NCBI GenBank assembly: GCA_039621445.1 | Contig: CP154954.1 | Coordinates: 59,950,168-60,014,167, forward strand | From: Euglena gracilis | Lineage: Eukaryota > Euglenida > Euglenophyceae > Euglenales | Reading direction: 5' to 3' | Length of the DNA stretch: 64,000 nt | In this document: positions 13,085-24,200 of the stretch, in pieces | How positions within the stretch are numbered: the stretch's first letter is position 1 | Layout: each line of letters opens with the position of its first letter | Notes under the pieces: generated by a model | The model's input: only the letters and a program-made list of their open reading frames with translations | What the model was told of the DNA's origin: nothing | Database searches by the model: none | Position numbers and translations under genes: made by a program

Positions 13085-13363
13085 GGCAGCAACATTTTAC
13101 TTGGCCCCCCGGGGGGTCCAAATAGAAGCTCCAGGAGGGTCCATTTTTTTGCGTATTGATGGAATAGGGTTAAGGTTACAAGTTAGGCCTAACTTTAGGC
13201 CTGACTTGTAGGTTAGTGTTGGGTGTACAGGTTGGGTTGGGTTAGGGTTAGGCCGAATGCGTAACCCTAACCCTATTCCATCGATAACGCAAAACAATTT
13301 TTGACCCCCCTGGAGATCCTACTTGCCCCCCCCCCGGGGGGAGGCAAGTAGAATCTTGCTGCC
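13085..13363. mobile_element. Fold-back element FB1
   Basis: It starts GGCAGC and ends GCTGCC. Both arms continue inward through a C/G-run hairpin, then TTTTTTGCG and GATGGAATAGGGTTA on the left, with TAACCCTATTCCATC and CGCAAAA on the right. The right arm has its own stem, CTACTTGCC / GGCAAGTAG. It lies inside an ATATAC tract. No coding capacity. Confidence 0.7.
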
Positions 13364-13395
13364 ATCTATATATACACATTTATATATGTATATAT

Positions 13396-13890
13396 GGCAG
13401 CAAGATTCTACTTGCCTCCCCCCGGGGGGGGGGCAAGTAGAATCTCCAGGGGGGGGGGGTCCGAGTAGCATCCCCCACGTGCGACCTTCCCCCCGTTTCG
13501 GTTTCGCGGGGCCCCGGAACGGTGCCGGATCCGGGCCGAATCGGTCGGATCCGGGGAGATTTGGCACTTAATTGGAAGAATAGGGTTAGGGTTAGGATTG
13601 GCATGCCGAAAATGGGCATTTTTTGGGACCAAAGTTAGGCCGAAAGTTAGGTCGCCGTTTTGGAAGATTTCTGGGTACCCTTCTGCTGTAATTTTACCAA
13701 AAATCGACCCCTGTCGGAAACGCGGCCAAACCGCTCCCTAAATTCCGAAAAGGGAGCACCCGCCGGGAATCCGGTCGCGCACCTAACCCCATCCCGAAAA
13801 ATAACCCCGAATTCTCCCGAAGGTCGGACGTGGGGGATGCTACTCGGACCCCTCCCCCCCTGGAGATTCTACTTGCCCCCCCCCCCCGGG
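13396..13890. mobile_element. Fold-back element FB2, right end lost
   Basis: It begins GGCAGCAAGATTCTACTTGC at the edge of the ATATAC tract. A second, longer inverted pair is GTCCGAGTAGCATCCCCCAC (from about 13458) and its inverse ending near 13850. The final hairpin expected on the right is replaced by the segment duplicated at 63.4 kb. Confidence 0.6.
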
Positions 13891-14157
13891 TCGGGGCCAC
13901 GAGGAGAAGTGACAGATTATCACCATGATCAAGCACCTATAGTCAAGCCCAAAAATTCCCCCATTTTAGGCCATTTTAGGCCATTTTAGGCCATTTTAGC
14001 TATAGGTGCTTGACCATGATCCCGGCCCGGTTCCCGGATTTTTTTTTCAGTCGCGAGCGACTGGATTTCCAGTTTCCGAATCACCTGGGTTTGACCCCCA
14101 ACTCCCTGCCAGGCCCGAGTTATTCACGCGCGAAGGGATCTATACTGGGTAGGATCT
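13880..14157. repeat. Segment duplicated at 63.39-63.57 kb
   Basis: From CGGGTCGGGGCCAC to ACTGGGTAGGATC this stretch matches 63395-63565, including TCAGTCGCGAGCGACTGGAT. The copy here has an extra 83-bp element plus its target duplication, and a short extra piece near 14121. It ends right at the start of the tandem array. Confidence 0.85.
13930..14012. mobile_element. 83-bp hAT-like MITE
   Basis: The 13-bp perfect inverted ends are CAAGCACCTATAG and CTATAGGTGCTTG. An 8-bp direct duplication, ACCATGAT, lies at 13922-13929 and 14013-14020. The related sequence at 63432-63439 has a single ACCATGAT and no insert, so it is the empty site. The interior is mostly CCATTTTAGG repeats. Confidence 0.9.
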
Positions 14158-14286
14158 GAAGGCAAAAATCGCCTTAATTGACCACGAGGTTGCTAAGGTG
14201 GCTGAAAAGATTCAACAGTGGCCAAACAATGCCCCCATTGCCCTGCATCCCAAAACAAAACAAATGATTGGCTGCCAAAAATGCAC

Positions 14287-15225
14287 ATGCAAAACGGGCT
14301 GCGGCCGTCATCCTCCACGTCGTCGTCTGCGTCCTCCCCAGCCGGGAGGCTGCCCAGGATCCGGCTCGCCAAACTGTGCGGCACGCTCCCGGCCGCCGCC
14401 GCGGGGGTCGACGCCTGCGGCGTCACTGGCCCTCCGCTGCTGGCCACAGGCTCATCCACCACCGCCGGCGCCTCTGCAAGCACTGGAGCCGTGGCAATGA
14501 AGCCTGTTGTCGCGTCCGCCGGTGCCACCGCCGCCGGCTCAGCCTGAACGCCACCCCACGTCCCCGCGAACACGTCCTCCTCGCTGCCGAACGCCCCGCC
14601 GCCGCCCTGGAACGGCTGCACCTCGTCTGCCACCAGGGGCAGAGAAGGCGCTTTCCCGGACGAGGCGGACGCCGTGGATCCACTGGCCGCGCCGCCCGTT
14701 CCCGTTTGAGCAACCCTCATTTCAAGTCCACTTCTGCCACCCTCCCTTCCCAACAAACACCAGACTCATCGTGGCAGTTTTGCAGCCGAAAAGAGACGCC
14801 GAAGACAGGAGGCCTTACGCCTGCCAGCCAGAAAAACCCGTATTCCCCGTTGCATAGATCAAGGGCACAGCCACGGGAAACGAGGCAGCAACAACAGACA
14901 GAAAGGACGGCGGCTGCTCGCTCTCCTCCCGTCGGAGCCTGTATCAGCGCTGCTGGCCCGCTGGGCCCCTGTGACTTCCGCAGCGACCGCCGCCAGTGCT
15001 CCGGCGCCTTCGGGGGTGATCGGCAGCGTCGCAGCTGGCTTCACTTCCGCCGCCCCACCACCGCATGTCCCGGCAAACACGTCGTCCTCCGTGCCCGCGT
15101 CCCCGACGGCCGCCTCGAACGGCTCCACCTCGTCCGCAACCAGCGGCAGGGACGGAGCCTTCCCGGACGAGGCCGACGCTGTAGACTCGCTGGCTGCGCA
15201 GCCCGTTCCGCTCACCAAAGCCCCC
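14287..15225 (-). CDS. Array unit 1 exons (A 14287-14715, B 14896-15225)
   Basis: A is 429 nt and B is 330 nt. The A donor differs here: AT|GTGCAT replaces GA|GTGTGC. This is the most divergent full unit (for example EVTGAQR in B where most have EGTGARR), as expected for an array edge. It belongs to the short-intron type (CCTTACGCC). Confidence 0.6.
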
Positions 15226-18200
15226 CTTGCTGGCCAGTCGCCATGCCACCAGTTCATCCCAACGCTCCCCCAGGGGCATGCTTTCACCGGTTAAATTGTG
15301 GGGTTCGTCACAACTTCTCCACATGTGACAGGTCTGCAGTTACGAAAGTGGCCAAAAGTGGCCAAAAAGCAGCCAGCAACAGTAATAACCTGCCAAAAGC
15401 AGTCAGAAGCAGTCAAAACGCAGCAAACAGCAGCCAAAAATGGCCACATGCCGCAAAATGACCGTAGATGGCCTGAAAATGGCCAACGGCGGCAAAAAAA
15501 AAACCAGCCAAAGAGCAGTCCAAAAAGTGGCCAAAATGGCCGAGAACAGCCCACAATGGTCTAGGGTGGCAAAAAAAAATAGCCAAAAGTGGCCAAGTGG
15601 ACAGCAGTTGAAAAATGCAAATGAAAACAAAAATCGCCTTAATTGACCACGAGGTTGCTAAGGTGGCTGAAAAGATTCAACAGTGGCCAAACAATGCCCT
15701 CATTGCCCTGCATCCCAAAACAAAACGAATGATTGGCTGCCAAAAATGCACACTCGCAAAACGGGCTGCGGCCGTCATCCTCCACATCGTCGTCTGCGTC
15801 CTCCCCAGCCGGGAGGCTGCCCAGGATCCGGCTCGCCAAGCTGTGCGGCACGCTGCCGGCCGCCGCCGCGGGGGTCGATGCCTGCGGCGTCGCTGGCCCT
15901 CCGCTGCTGGCCACAGGCTCATCCACCACCGCCGGCGCCTCTGCAAGCACTGGAGCCGTGGCAATGAAGCCTGTTGTCGCGTCCGCCGGTGCCACCGCCG
16001 CCGGCTCAGCCTGAACGCCACCCCACGTCCCCGCGAACACGTCCTCCTCGCTGCCGAACGCCCCGCCGCCGCCCTGGAACGGCTGCACCTCGTCTGCCAC
16101 CAGGGGCAGAGAAGGCGCTTTCCCGGACGAGGCGGACGCCGTGGATCCACTGGCCGCGCCGCCCGTTCCCGTTTGAGCAACCCTCATTTCAAGTCCACTT
16201 CTGCCACCCTCCCTTCCCAACAAACACCAGACTCATCGTGGCAGTTTTGCAGCCGAAAAGAGACGCCGAAGACAGGAGGCCTTGCTGTGATAAACGCAAC
16301 GCCTGCCAGCCAGAAAACCCCACATTCCCCGTTGCATAGCTCAAGGGCACAGCCACGGGAAACGAGGCAGCAACAACAGACAGAAAGGACGGCGGCTGCT
16401 CGCTCTCCTCCCGTCGGAGCCTGTATCAGCGCTGCTGTCCCGCCGGGCCCCTGTGCCTTCCGCAGCGACCGCCGCCAGTGCTCCGGCGCCTTCGGGGGTG
16501 ATCGGCAGCGTCGCAGCTGGCTTCACTTCCGCCGCCCCACCACCGCACGTCCCGGCAAACACGTCGTCCTCCGTGCCCGCGTCCCCGACGGCCGCCTCGA
16601 ACGGCTCCACCTCGTCCGCAACCAGCGGCAGGGACGGCGCCTTCCCGGACGAGGCCGACGCTGTAGACTCGCTGGCTGCGCTGCCCGTTCCGCTCACCAA
16701 AGCCCCCCTTGCTGGCCAGTCGCCAAGACTCCAGTTCATCCCAACGCTCCTCAGGGGCATGCTTTCACCGGATAAATTGTGGGGTTCGTCACAACTTCTC
16801 CACATGTGACAAGTCTGCAGTTACGAAAGTGGCCAAAAGTGGCCAAAAAGCAGCCAGCAACAGTAATAACCTGCCAAAAGCAGTCAGAAGCAGTCAAAAC
16901 GCAGCAAACAGCAGCCAAAAATGGCCACATGCCGCAAAATGACCGTAGATGGCCTGAAAATGGCCAACGGCGGCAAAAAAAAAGCCAAAGAGCAGTCCAA
17001 AAGTGGCCAAAAAGGCCGAGAACAGCCCACAATGGTCTAGAGTGGCAAAAAAAAATAGCCAAAAGTGGCCAAGTAGACAGCAGTTGAAAAATGCAAATGA
17101 AGGCAAAAATCGCCTTAATTGACCACGAGGTTGCTAAGGTGGCTGAAAAGATTCAACAGTGGCCAAACAATGCCCTCATTGCCCTGCATCCCAAAACGAA
17201 ACGAATGATTGGCTGCCAAAAATGCACACTCGCAAAACGGGCTACGGCCGTCATCCTCCACGTCGTCGTCTGCCTCCTCCCCAGCCGGGAGGCTGCCCAG
17301 GATCCGGCTCGCCAAGCTGTGCGGCACGCTGCCGGCCGCCGCCGCGGGGGTCGATGCCTGCGGCGTCGCTGGCCCTCCGCTGCTGGCCACAGGCTCATCC
17401 ACCACCGCCGGCGCCTCCGCAGGCACTGGAGCCGTGGCAATGAAGCCTGTTGTCGCGTCCGCCGGTGCCACCGCCGCCGGCTCAGCCTGAACGCCACCCC
17501 ACGTCCCCGCGAACACGTCCTCCTCGCTGCCGAACGCCCCGCCGCCGCCCTGGAACGGCTGCACCTCGTCTGCCACCAGGGGCAGAGAAGGCGCTTTCCC
17601 GGACGAGGCGGACGCCGTGGATCCACTGGCCGCGCCGCCCGTTCCCGTTTGAGCAACCCTCATTTCAAGTCCACTTCTGCCACCCTCCCTTCCCAACAAA
17701 CACCAGACTCATCGTGGCAGTTTTGCAGCCGAAAAGAGACGCCGAAGACAGGAGGCCTTGCTGTGATAAACGCAACGCCTGCCAGCCAGAAAACCCCACT
17801 CCCCGTTGCATAGCTCAAGGGCACAGCCACGGGAAACGAGGCAGCAACAACAGACAGAAAGGACGGCGGCTGCTCGCTCTCCTCCCGTCGGAGCCTGTAT
17901 CAGCGCTGCTGTCCCGCCGGGCCCCTGTGCCTTCCGCAGCGACCGCCGCCAGTGCTCCGGCGCCTTCGGGGGTGATCGGCAGCGTCGCAGCTGGCTTCAC
18001 TTCCGCCGCCCCACCACCGCACGTCCCGGCAAACACGTCGTCCTCCGTGCCCGCGTCCCCGACGGCCGCCTCGAACGGCTCCACCTCGTCCGCAACCAGC
18101 GGCAGGGACGGCGCCTTCCCGGACGAGGCCGACGCTGTAGACTCGCTGGCTGCGCTGCCCGTTCCGCTCACCAAAGCCCCCCTTGCTGGCCAGTCGCCAA

Positions 18201-21200
18201 GACTCCAGTTCATCCCAACGCTCCTCAGGGGCATGCTTTCACCGGATAAATTGTGGGGTTCGTCACAACTTCTCCACATGTGACAAGTCTGCAGTTACGA
18301 AAGTGGCCAAAAGTGGCCAAAAAGCAGCCAGCAACAGTAATAACCTGCCAAAAGCAGTCAGAAGCAGTAAAACGCAGCAAACAGCAGCCAAAAATGGCCA
18401 CATGCCGCAAAATGACCGTAGATGGCCTGAAAATGGCCAACGGCGGGCAAAAAAAAAACCAGCAAAGAGCAGTCAAAAAAAAAACAAAAAAAAAAAAAAA
18501 AAAAAACAGAAAAAAAAAAAAAAAAATTAAAAAAAAACAACCTCCAAAAGTGGCCAAAATGGCCGAGAACAGCCCACAATGGTCTAGAGTGGCAAAAAAA
18601 AATAGCCAAAAGTGGCCAAGTAGACAGCAGTTGAAAAATGCAAATGAAGGCAAAAATCGCCTTAATTGACCACGAGGTTGCTAAGGTGGCTGAAAAGATT
18701 CAACAGTGGCCAAACAATGCCCTCATTGCCCTGCATCCCAAAACGAAACGAATGATTGGCTGCCAAAAATGCACACTCGCAAAACGGGCTGCGGCCGTCA
18801 TCCTCCACGTCGTCGTCTGCCTCCTCCCAGCCGGGAGGCTGCCCAGGATCCGGCTCGCCAAGCTGTGCGGCACGCTGCCGGCCGCCGCCGCGGGGGTCGA
18901 TGCCTGCGGCGTCGCTGGCCCTCCGCTGCTGGCCACAGGCTCATCCACCACCGCCGGCGCCTCCGCAGGCACTGGAGCCGTGGCAATGAAGCCTGTTGTC
19001 GCGTCCGCCGGTGCCACCGCCGCCGGCTCAGCCTGAACGCCACCCCACGTCCCCGCGAACACGTCCTCCTCGCTGCCGAACGCCCCGCCGCCGCCCTGGA
19101 ACGGCTGCACCTCGTCTGCCACCAGGGGCAGAGAAGGCGCTTTCCCGGACGAGGCGGACGCCGTGGATCCACTGGCCGCGCCGCCCGTTCCCGTTTGAGC
19201 AACCCTCATTTCAAGTCCACTTCTGCCACCCTCCCTTCCCAACAAACACCAGACTCATCGTGGCAGTTTTGCAGCCGAAAAGAGACGCCGAAGACAGGAG
19301 GCCTTGCTGTGATAAACGCAACGCCTGCCAGCCAGAAAACCCCACTCCCCGTTGCATAGCTCAAGGGCACAGCCACGGGAAACGAGGCAGCAACAACAGA
19401 CAGAAAGGACGGCGGCTGCTCGCTCTCCTCCCGTCGGAGCCTGTATCAGCGCTGCTGTCCCGCCGGGCCCCTGTGCCTTCCGCAGCGACCGCCGCCAGTG
19501 CTCCGGCGCCTTCGGGGGTGATCGGCAGCGTCGCAGCTGGCTTCACTTCCGCCGCCCCACCACCGCACGTCCCGGCAAACACGTCGTCCTCCGTGCCCGC
19601 GTCCCCGACGGCCGCCTCGAACGGCTCCACCTCGTCCGCAACCAGCGGCAGGGACGGCGCCTTCCCGGACGAGGCCGACGCTGTAGACTCGCTGGCTGCG
19701 CTGCCCGTTCCGCTCACCAAAGCCCCCCTTGCTGGCCAGTCGCCAAGACTCCAGTTCATCCCAACGCTCCTCAGGGGCATGCTTTCACCGGATAAATTGT
19801 GGGGTTCGTCACAACTTCTCCACATGTGACAAGTCTGCAGTTACGAAAGTGGCCAAAAGTGGCCAAAAAGCAGCCAGCAACAGTAATAACCTGCCAAAAG
19901 CAGTCAGAAGCAGTCAAAACGCAGCAAACAGCAGCCAAAAATGGCCACATGCCGCAAAATGACCGTAGATGGCCTGAAAATGGCCAACGGCGGCAAAAAA
20001 AAAACCAGCCAAAGAGCAGTCCAAAAGTGGCCAAAATGGCCGAGAACAGCCCACAATGGTCTAGAGTGGCAAAAAAAAATAGCCAAAAGTGGCCAAGTAG
20101 ACAGCAGTTGAAAAATGCAAATGAAGGCAAAAATCGCCTTAATTGACCACGAGGTTGCTAAGGTGGCTGAAAAGATTCAACAGTGGCCAAACAATGCCCT
20201 CATTGCCCTGCATCCCAAAACGAAACGAATGATTGGCTGCCAAAAATGCACACTCGCAAAACGGGCTGCGGCCGTCATCCTCCACGTCGTCGTCTGCGTC
20301 CTCCCCAGCCGGGAGGCTGCCCAGGATCCGGCTCGCCAAGCTGTGCGGCACGCTGCCGGCCGCCGCCGCGGGGGTCGATGCCTGCGGCGTCGCTGGCCCT
20401 CCGCTGCTGGCCACAGGCTCATCCACCACCGCCGGCGCCTCCGCAGGCACTGGAGCCGTGGCAATGAAGCCTGTTGTCGCGTCCGCCGGTGCCACCGCCG
20501 CCGGCTCAGCCTGAACGCCACCCCACGTCCCCGCGAACACGTCCTCCTCGCTGCCGAACGCCCCGCCGCCGCCCTGGAACGGCTGCACCTCGTCTGCCAC
20601 CAGGGGCAGAGAAGGCGCTTTCCCGGACGAGGCGGACGCCGTGGATCCACTGGCCGCGCCGCCCGTTCCCGTTTGAGCAACCCTCATTTCAAGTCCACTT
20701 CTGCCACCCTCCCTTCCCAACAAACACCAGACTCATCGTGGCAGTTTTGCAGCCGAAAAGAGACGCCGAAGACAGGAGGCCTTGCTGTGATAAACGCAAC
20801 GCCTGCCAGCCAGAAAACCCCACTTCCCGTTGCATAGCTCAAGGGCACAGCCACGGGAAACGAGGCAGCAACAACAGACAGAAAGGACGGCGGCTGCTCG
20901 CTCTCCTCCCGTCGGAGCCTGTATCAGCGCTGCTGTCCCGCCGGGCCCCTGTGCCTTCCGCAGCGACCGCCGCCAGTGCTCCGGCGCCTTCGGGGGTGAT
21001 CGGCAGCGTCGCAGCTGGCTTCACTTCCGCCGCCCCACCACCGCACGTCCCGGCAAACACGTCGTCCTCCGTGCCCGCGTCCCCGACGGCCGCCTCGAAC
21101 GGCTCCACCTCGTCCGCAACCAGCGGCAGGGACGGCGCCTTCCCGGACGAGGCCGACGCTGTAGACTCGCTGGCTGCGCTGCCCGTTCCGCTCACCAAAG

Positions 21201-24200
21201 CCCCCCTTGCTGGCCAGTCGCCAAGACTCCAGTTCATCCCAACGCTCCTCAGGGGCATGCTTTCACCGGATAAATTGTGGGGTTCGTCACAACTTCTCCA
21301 CATGTGACAGGTCTGCAGTTACGAAAGTGGAAAAAAAAAAAAAAAAAGCAGCCAGCAACAGTAATAACCTGCCAAAAGCAGTCAGAAGCAGTCAAAACGC
21401 AGCAAACAGCAGCCAAAAATGGCCACATGCCGCAAAATGACCGTAGATGGCCTGAAAATGGCCAACGGCGGCAAAAAAAAAAACAGCCAAAGAACAGACA
21501 AAAGTGGCCAAAATGGCCGAGAAACAGCCCACAATGGTCTAGAGTGGCAAAAAAAAATAGCCAAAAGTGGCCAAGTAGACAGCAGTTGAAAAATGCAAAT
21601 GAAGGCAAAAATCGCCTTAATTGACCACGAGGTTGCTAAGGTGGCTGAAAAGATTCAACAGTGGCCAAACAATGCCCTCATTGCCCTGCATCCCAAAACG
21701 AAACGAATGATTGGCTGCCAAAAATGCACACTCGCAAAACGGGCTGCGGCCGTCATCCTCCACGTCGTCGTCTGCCTCCTCCCCAGCCGGGAGGCTGCCC
21801 AGGATCCGGCTCGCCAAGCTGTGCGGCACGCTGCCGGCCGCCGCCGCGGGGGTCGATGCCTGCGGCGTCGCTGGCCCTCCGCTGCTGGCCACAGGCTCAT
21901 CCACCACCGCCGGCGCCTCTGCAGGCACTGGAGCCGTGGCAATGAAGCCTGTTGTCGCGTCCGCCGGTGCCACCGCCGCCGGCTCAGCCTGAACGCCACC
22001 CCACGTCCCCGCGAACACGTCCTCCTCGCTGCCGAACGCCCCGCCGCCGCCCTGGAACGGCTGCACCTCGTCTGCCACCAGGGGCAGAGAAGGCGCTTTC
22101 CCGGACGAGGCGGACGCCGTGGATCCACTGGCCGCGCCGCCCGTTCCCGTTTGAGCAACCCTCATTTCAAGTCCACTTCTGCCACCCTCCCTTCCCAACA
22201 AACACCAGACTCATCGTGGCAGTTTTGCAGCCGAAAAGAGACGCCGAAGACAGGAGGCCTTACGCCTGCCAGCCAGAAAAACCCGTATTCCCCGTTGCAT
22301 AGATCAAGGGCACAGCCACGGGAAACGAGGCAGCAACAACAGACAGAAAGGACGGCGGCTGCTCGCTCTCCTCCCGTCGGAGCCTGTATCAGCGCTGCTG
22401 TCCCGCCGGGCCCCTGTGCCTTCCGCAGCGACCGCCGCCAGTGCTCCGGCGCCTTCGGGGGTGATCGGCAGCGTCGCAGCTGGCTTCACTTCCGCCGCCC
22501 CACCACCGCACGTCCCGGCAAACACGTCGTCCTCCGTGCCCGCGTCCCCGACGGCCGCCTCGAACGGCTCCACCTCGTCCGCAACCAGCGGCAGGGACGG
22601 CGCCTTCCCGGACGAGGCCGACGCTGTAGACTCGCTGGCTGCGCAGCCCGTTCCGCTCACCAAAGCCCCCCTTGCTGGCCAGTCGCCATGCCACCAGTTC
22701 ATCCCAACGCTCCCCCAGGGGCATGCTTTCACCGGATAAATTGTGGGGTTCGTCACAACTTCTCCACATGTGACAGGTCTGCAGTTACGAAAGTGGCCAA
22801 AAGTGGCCAAAAAGCAGCCAGCAACAGTAATAACCTGCCAAAAGCAGTCAGAAGCAGTCAAAACGCAGCAAACAGCAGCCAAAAATGGCCACATGCCGCA
22901 AAATGACCGTAGATGGCCTGAAAATGGCCAACGGCGGCAAAAAAAAAAACCAGCCAAAGAGCAGTCCAAAAGTGGCCAAAATGGCCGAGAACAGCCCACA
23001 ATGGTCTAGAGTGGCAAAAAAAAATAGCCAAAAGTGGCCAAGTGGACAGCAGTTGAAAAATGCAAATGAAGGCAAAAATCGCCTTAATTGACCACGAGGT
23101 TGCTAAGGTGGCTGAAAAGATTCAACAGTGGCCAAACAATGCCCCCATTGCCCTGCATCCCAAAACAAAACGAATGATTGGCTGCCAAAAATGCACTCGC
23201 AAAACGGGCTGCGGCCGTCATCCTCCACATCGTCGTCTGCGTCCTCCCCAGCCGGGAGGCTGCCCAGGATCCGGCTCGCCAAGCTGTGCGGCACGCTGCC
23301 GGCCGCCGCCGCGGGGGTCGATGCCTGCGGCGTCGCTGGCCCTCCGCTGCTGGCCACAGGCTCATCCACCACCGCCGGCGCCTCTGCAGGCACTGGAGCC
23401 GTGGCAATGAAGCCTGTTGTCGCGTCCGCCGGTGCCACCGCCGCCGGCTCAGCCTGAACGCCACCCCACGTCCCCGCGAACACGTCCTCCTCGCTGCCGA
23501 ACGCCCCGCCGCCGCCCTGGAACGGCTGCACCTCGTCTGCCACCAGGGGCAGAGAAGGCGCTTTCCCGGACGAGGCGACGCCGTGGATCCACTGGCCGCG
23601 CCGCCCGTTCCCGTTTGAGCAACCCTCATTTCAAGTCCACTTCTGCCACCCTCCCTTCCCAACAAACACCAGACTCATCGTGGCAGTTTTGCAGCCGAAA
23701 AGAGACGCCGAAGACAGGAGGCCTTACGCCTGCCAGCCAGAAAAACCCGTATTCCCCGTTGCATAGATCAAGGGCACAGCCACGGGAAACGAGGCAGCAA
23801 CAACAGACAGAAAGGACGGCGGCTGCTCGCTCTCCTCCCGTCGGAGCCTGTATCAGCGCTGCTGTCCCGCCGGGCCCCTGTGCCTTCCGCAGCGACCGCC
23901 GCCAGTGCTCCGGCGCCTTCGGGGGTGATCGGCAGCGTCGCAGCTGGCTTCACTTCCGCCGCCCCACCACCGCACGTCCCGGCAAACACGTCGTCCTCCG
24001 TGCCCGCGTCCCCGACGGCCGCCTCGAACGGCTCCACCTCGTCCGCAACCAGCGGCAGGGACGGAGCCTTCCCGGACGAGGCCGACGCTGTAGACTCGCT
24101 GGCTGCGCAGCCCGTTCCGCTCACCAAAGCCCCCCTTGCTGGCCAGTCGCCATGCCACCAGTTCATCCCAACGCTCCCCCAGGGGCATGCTTTCACCGGT

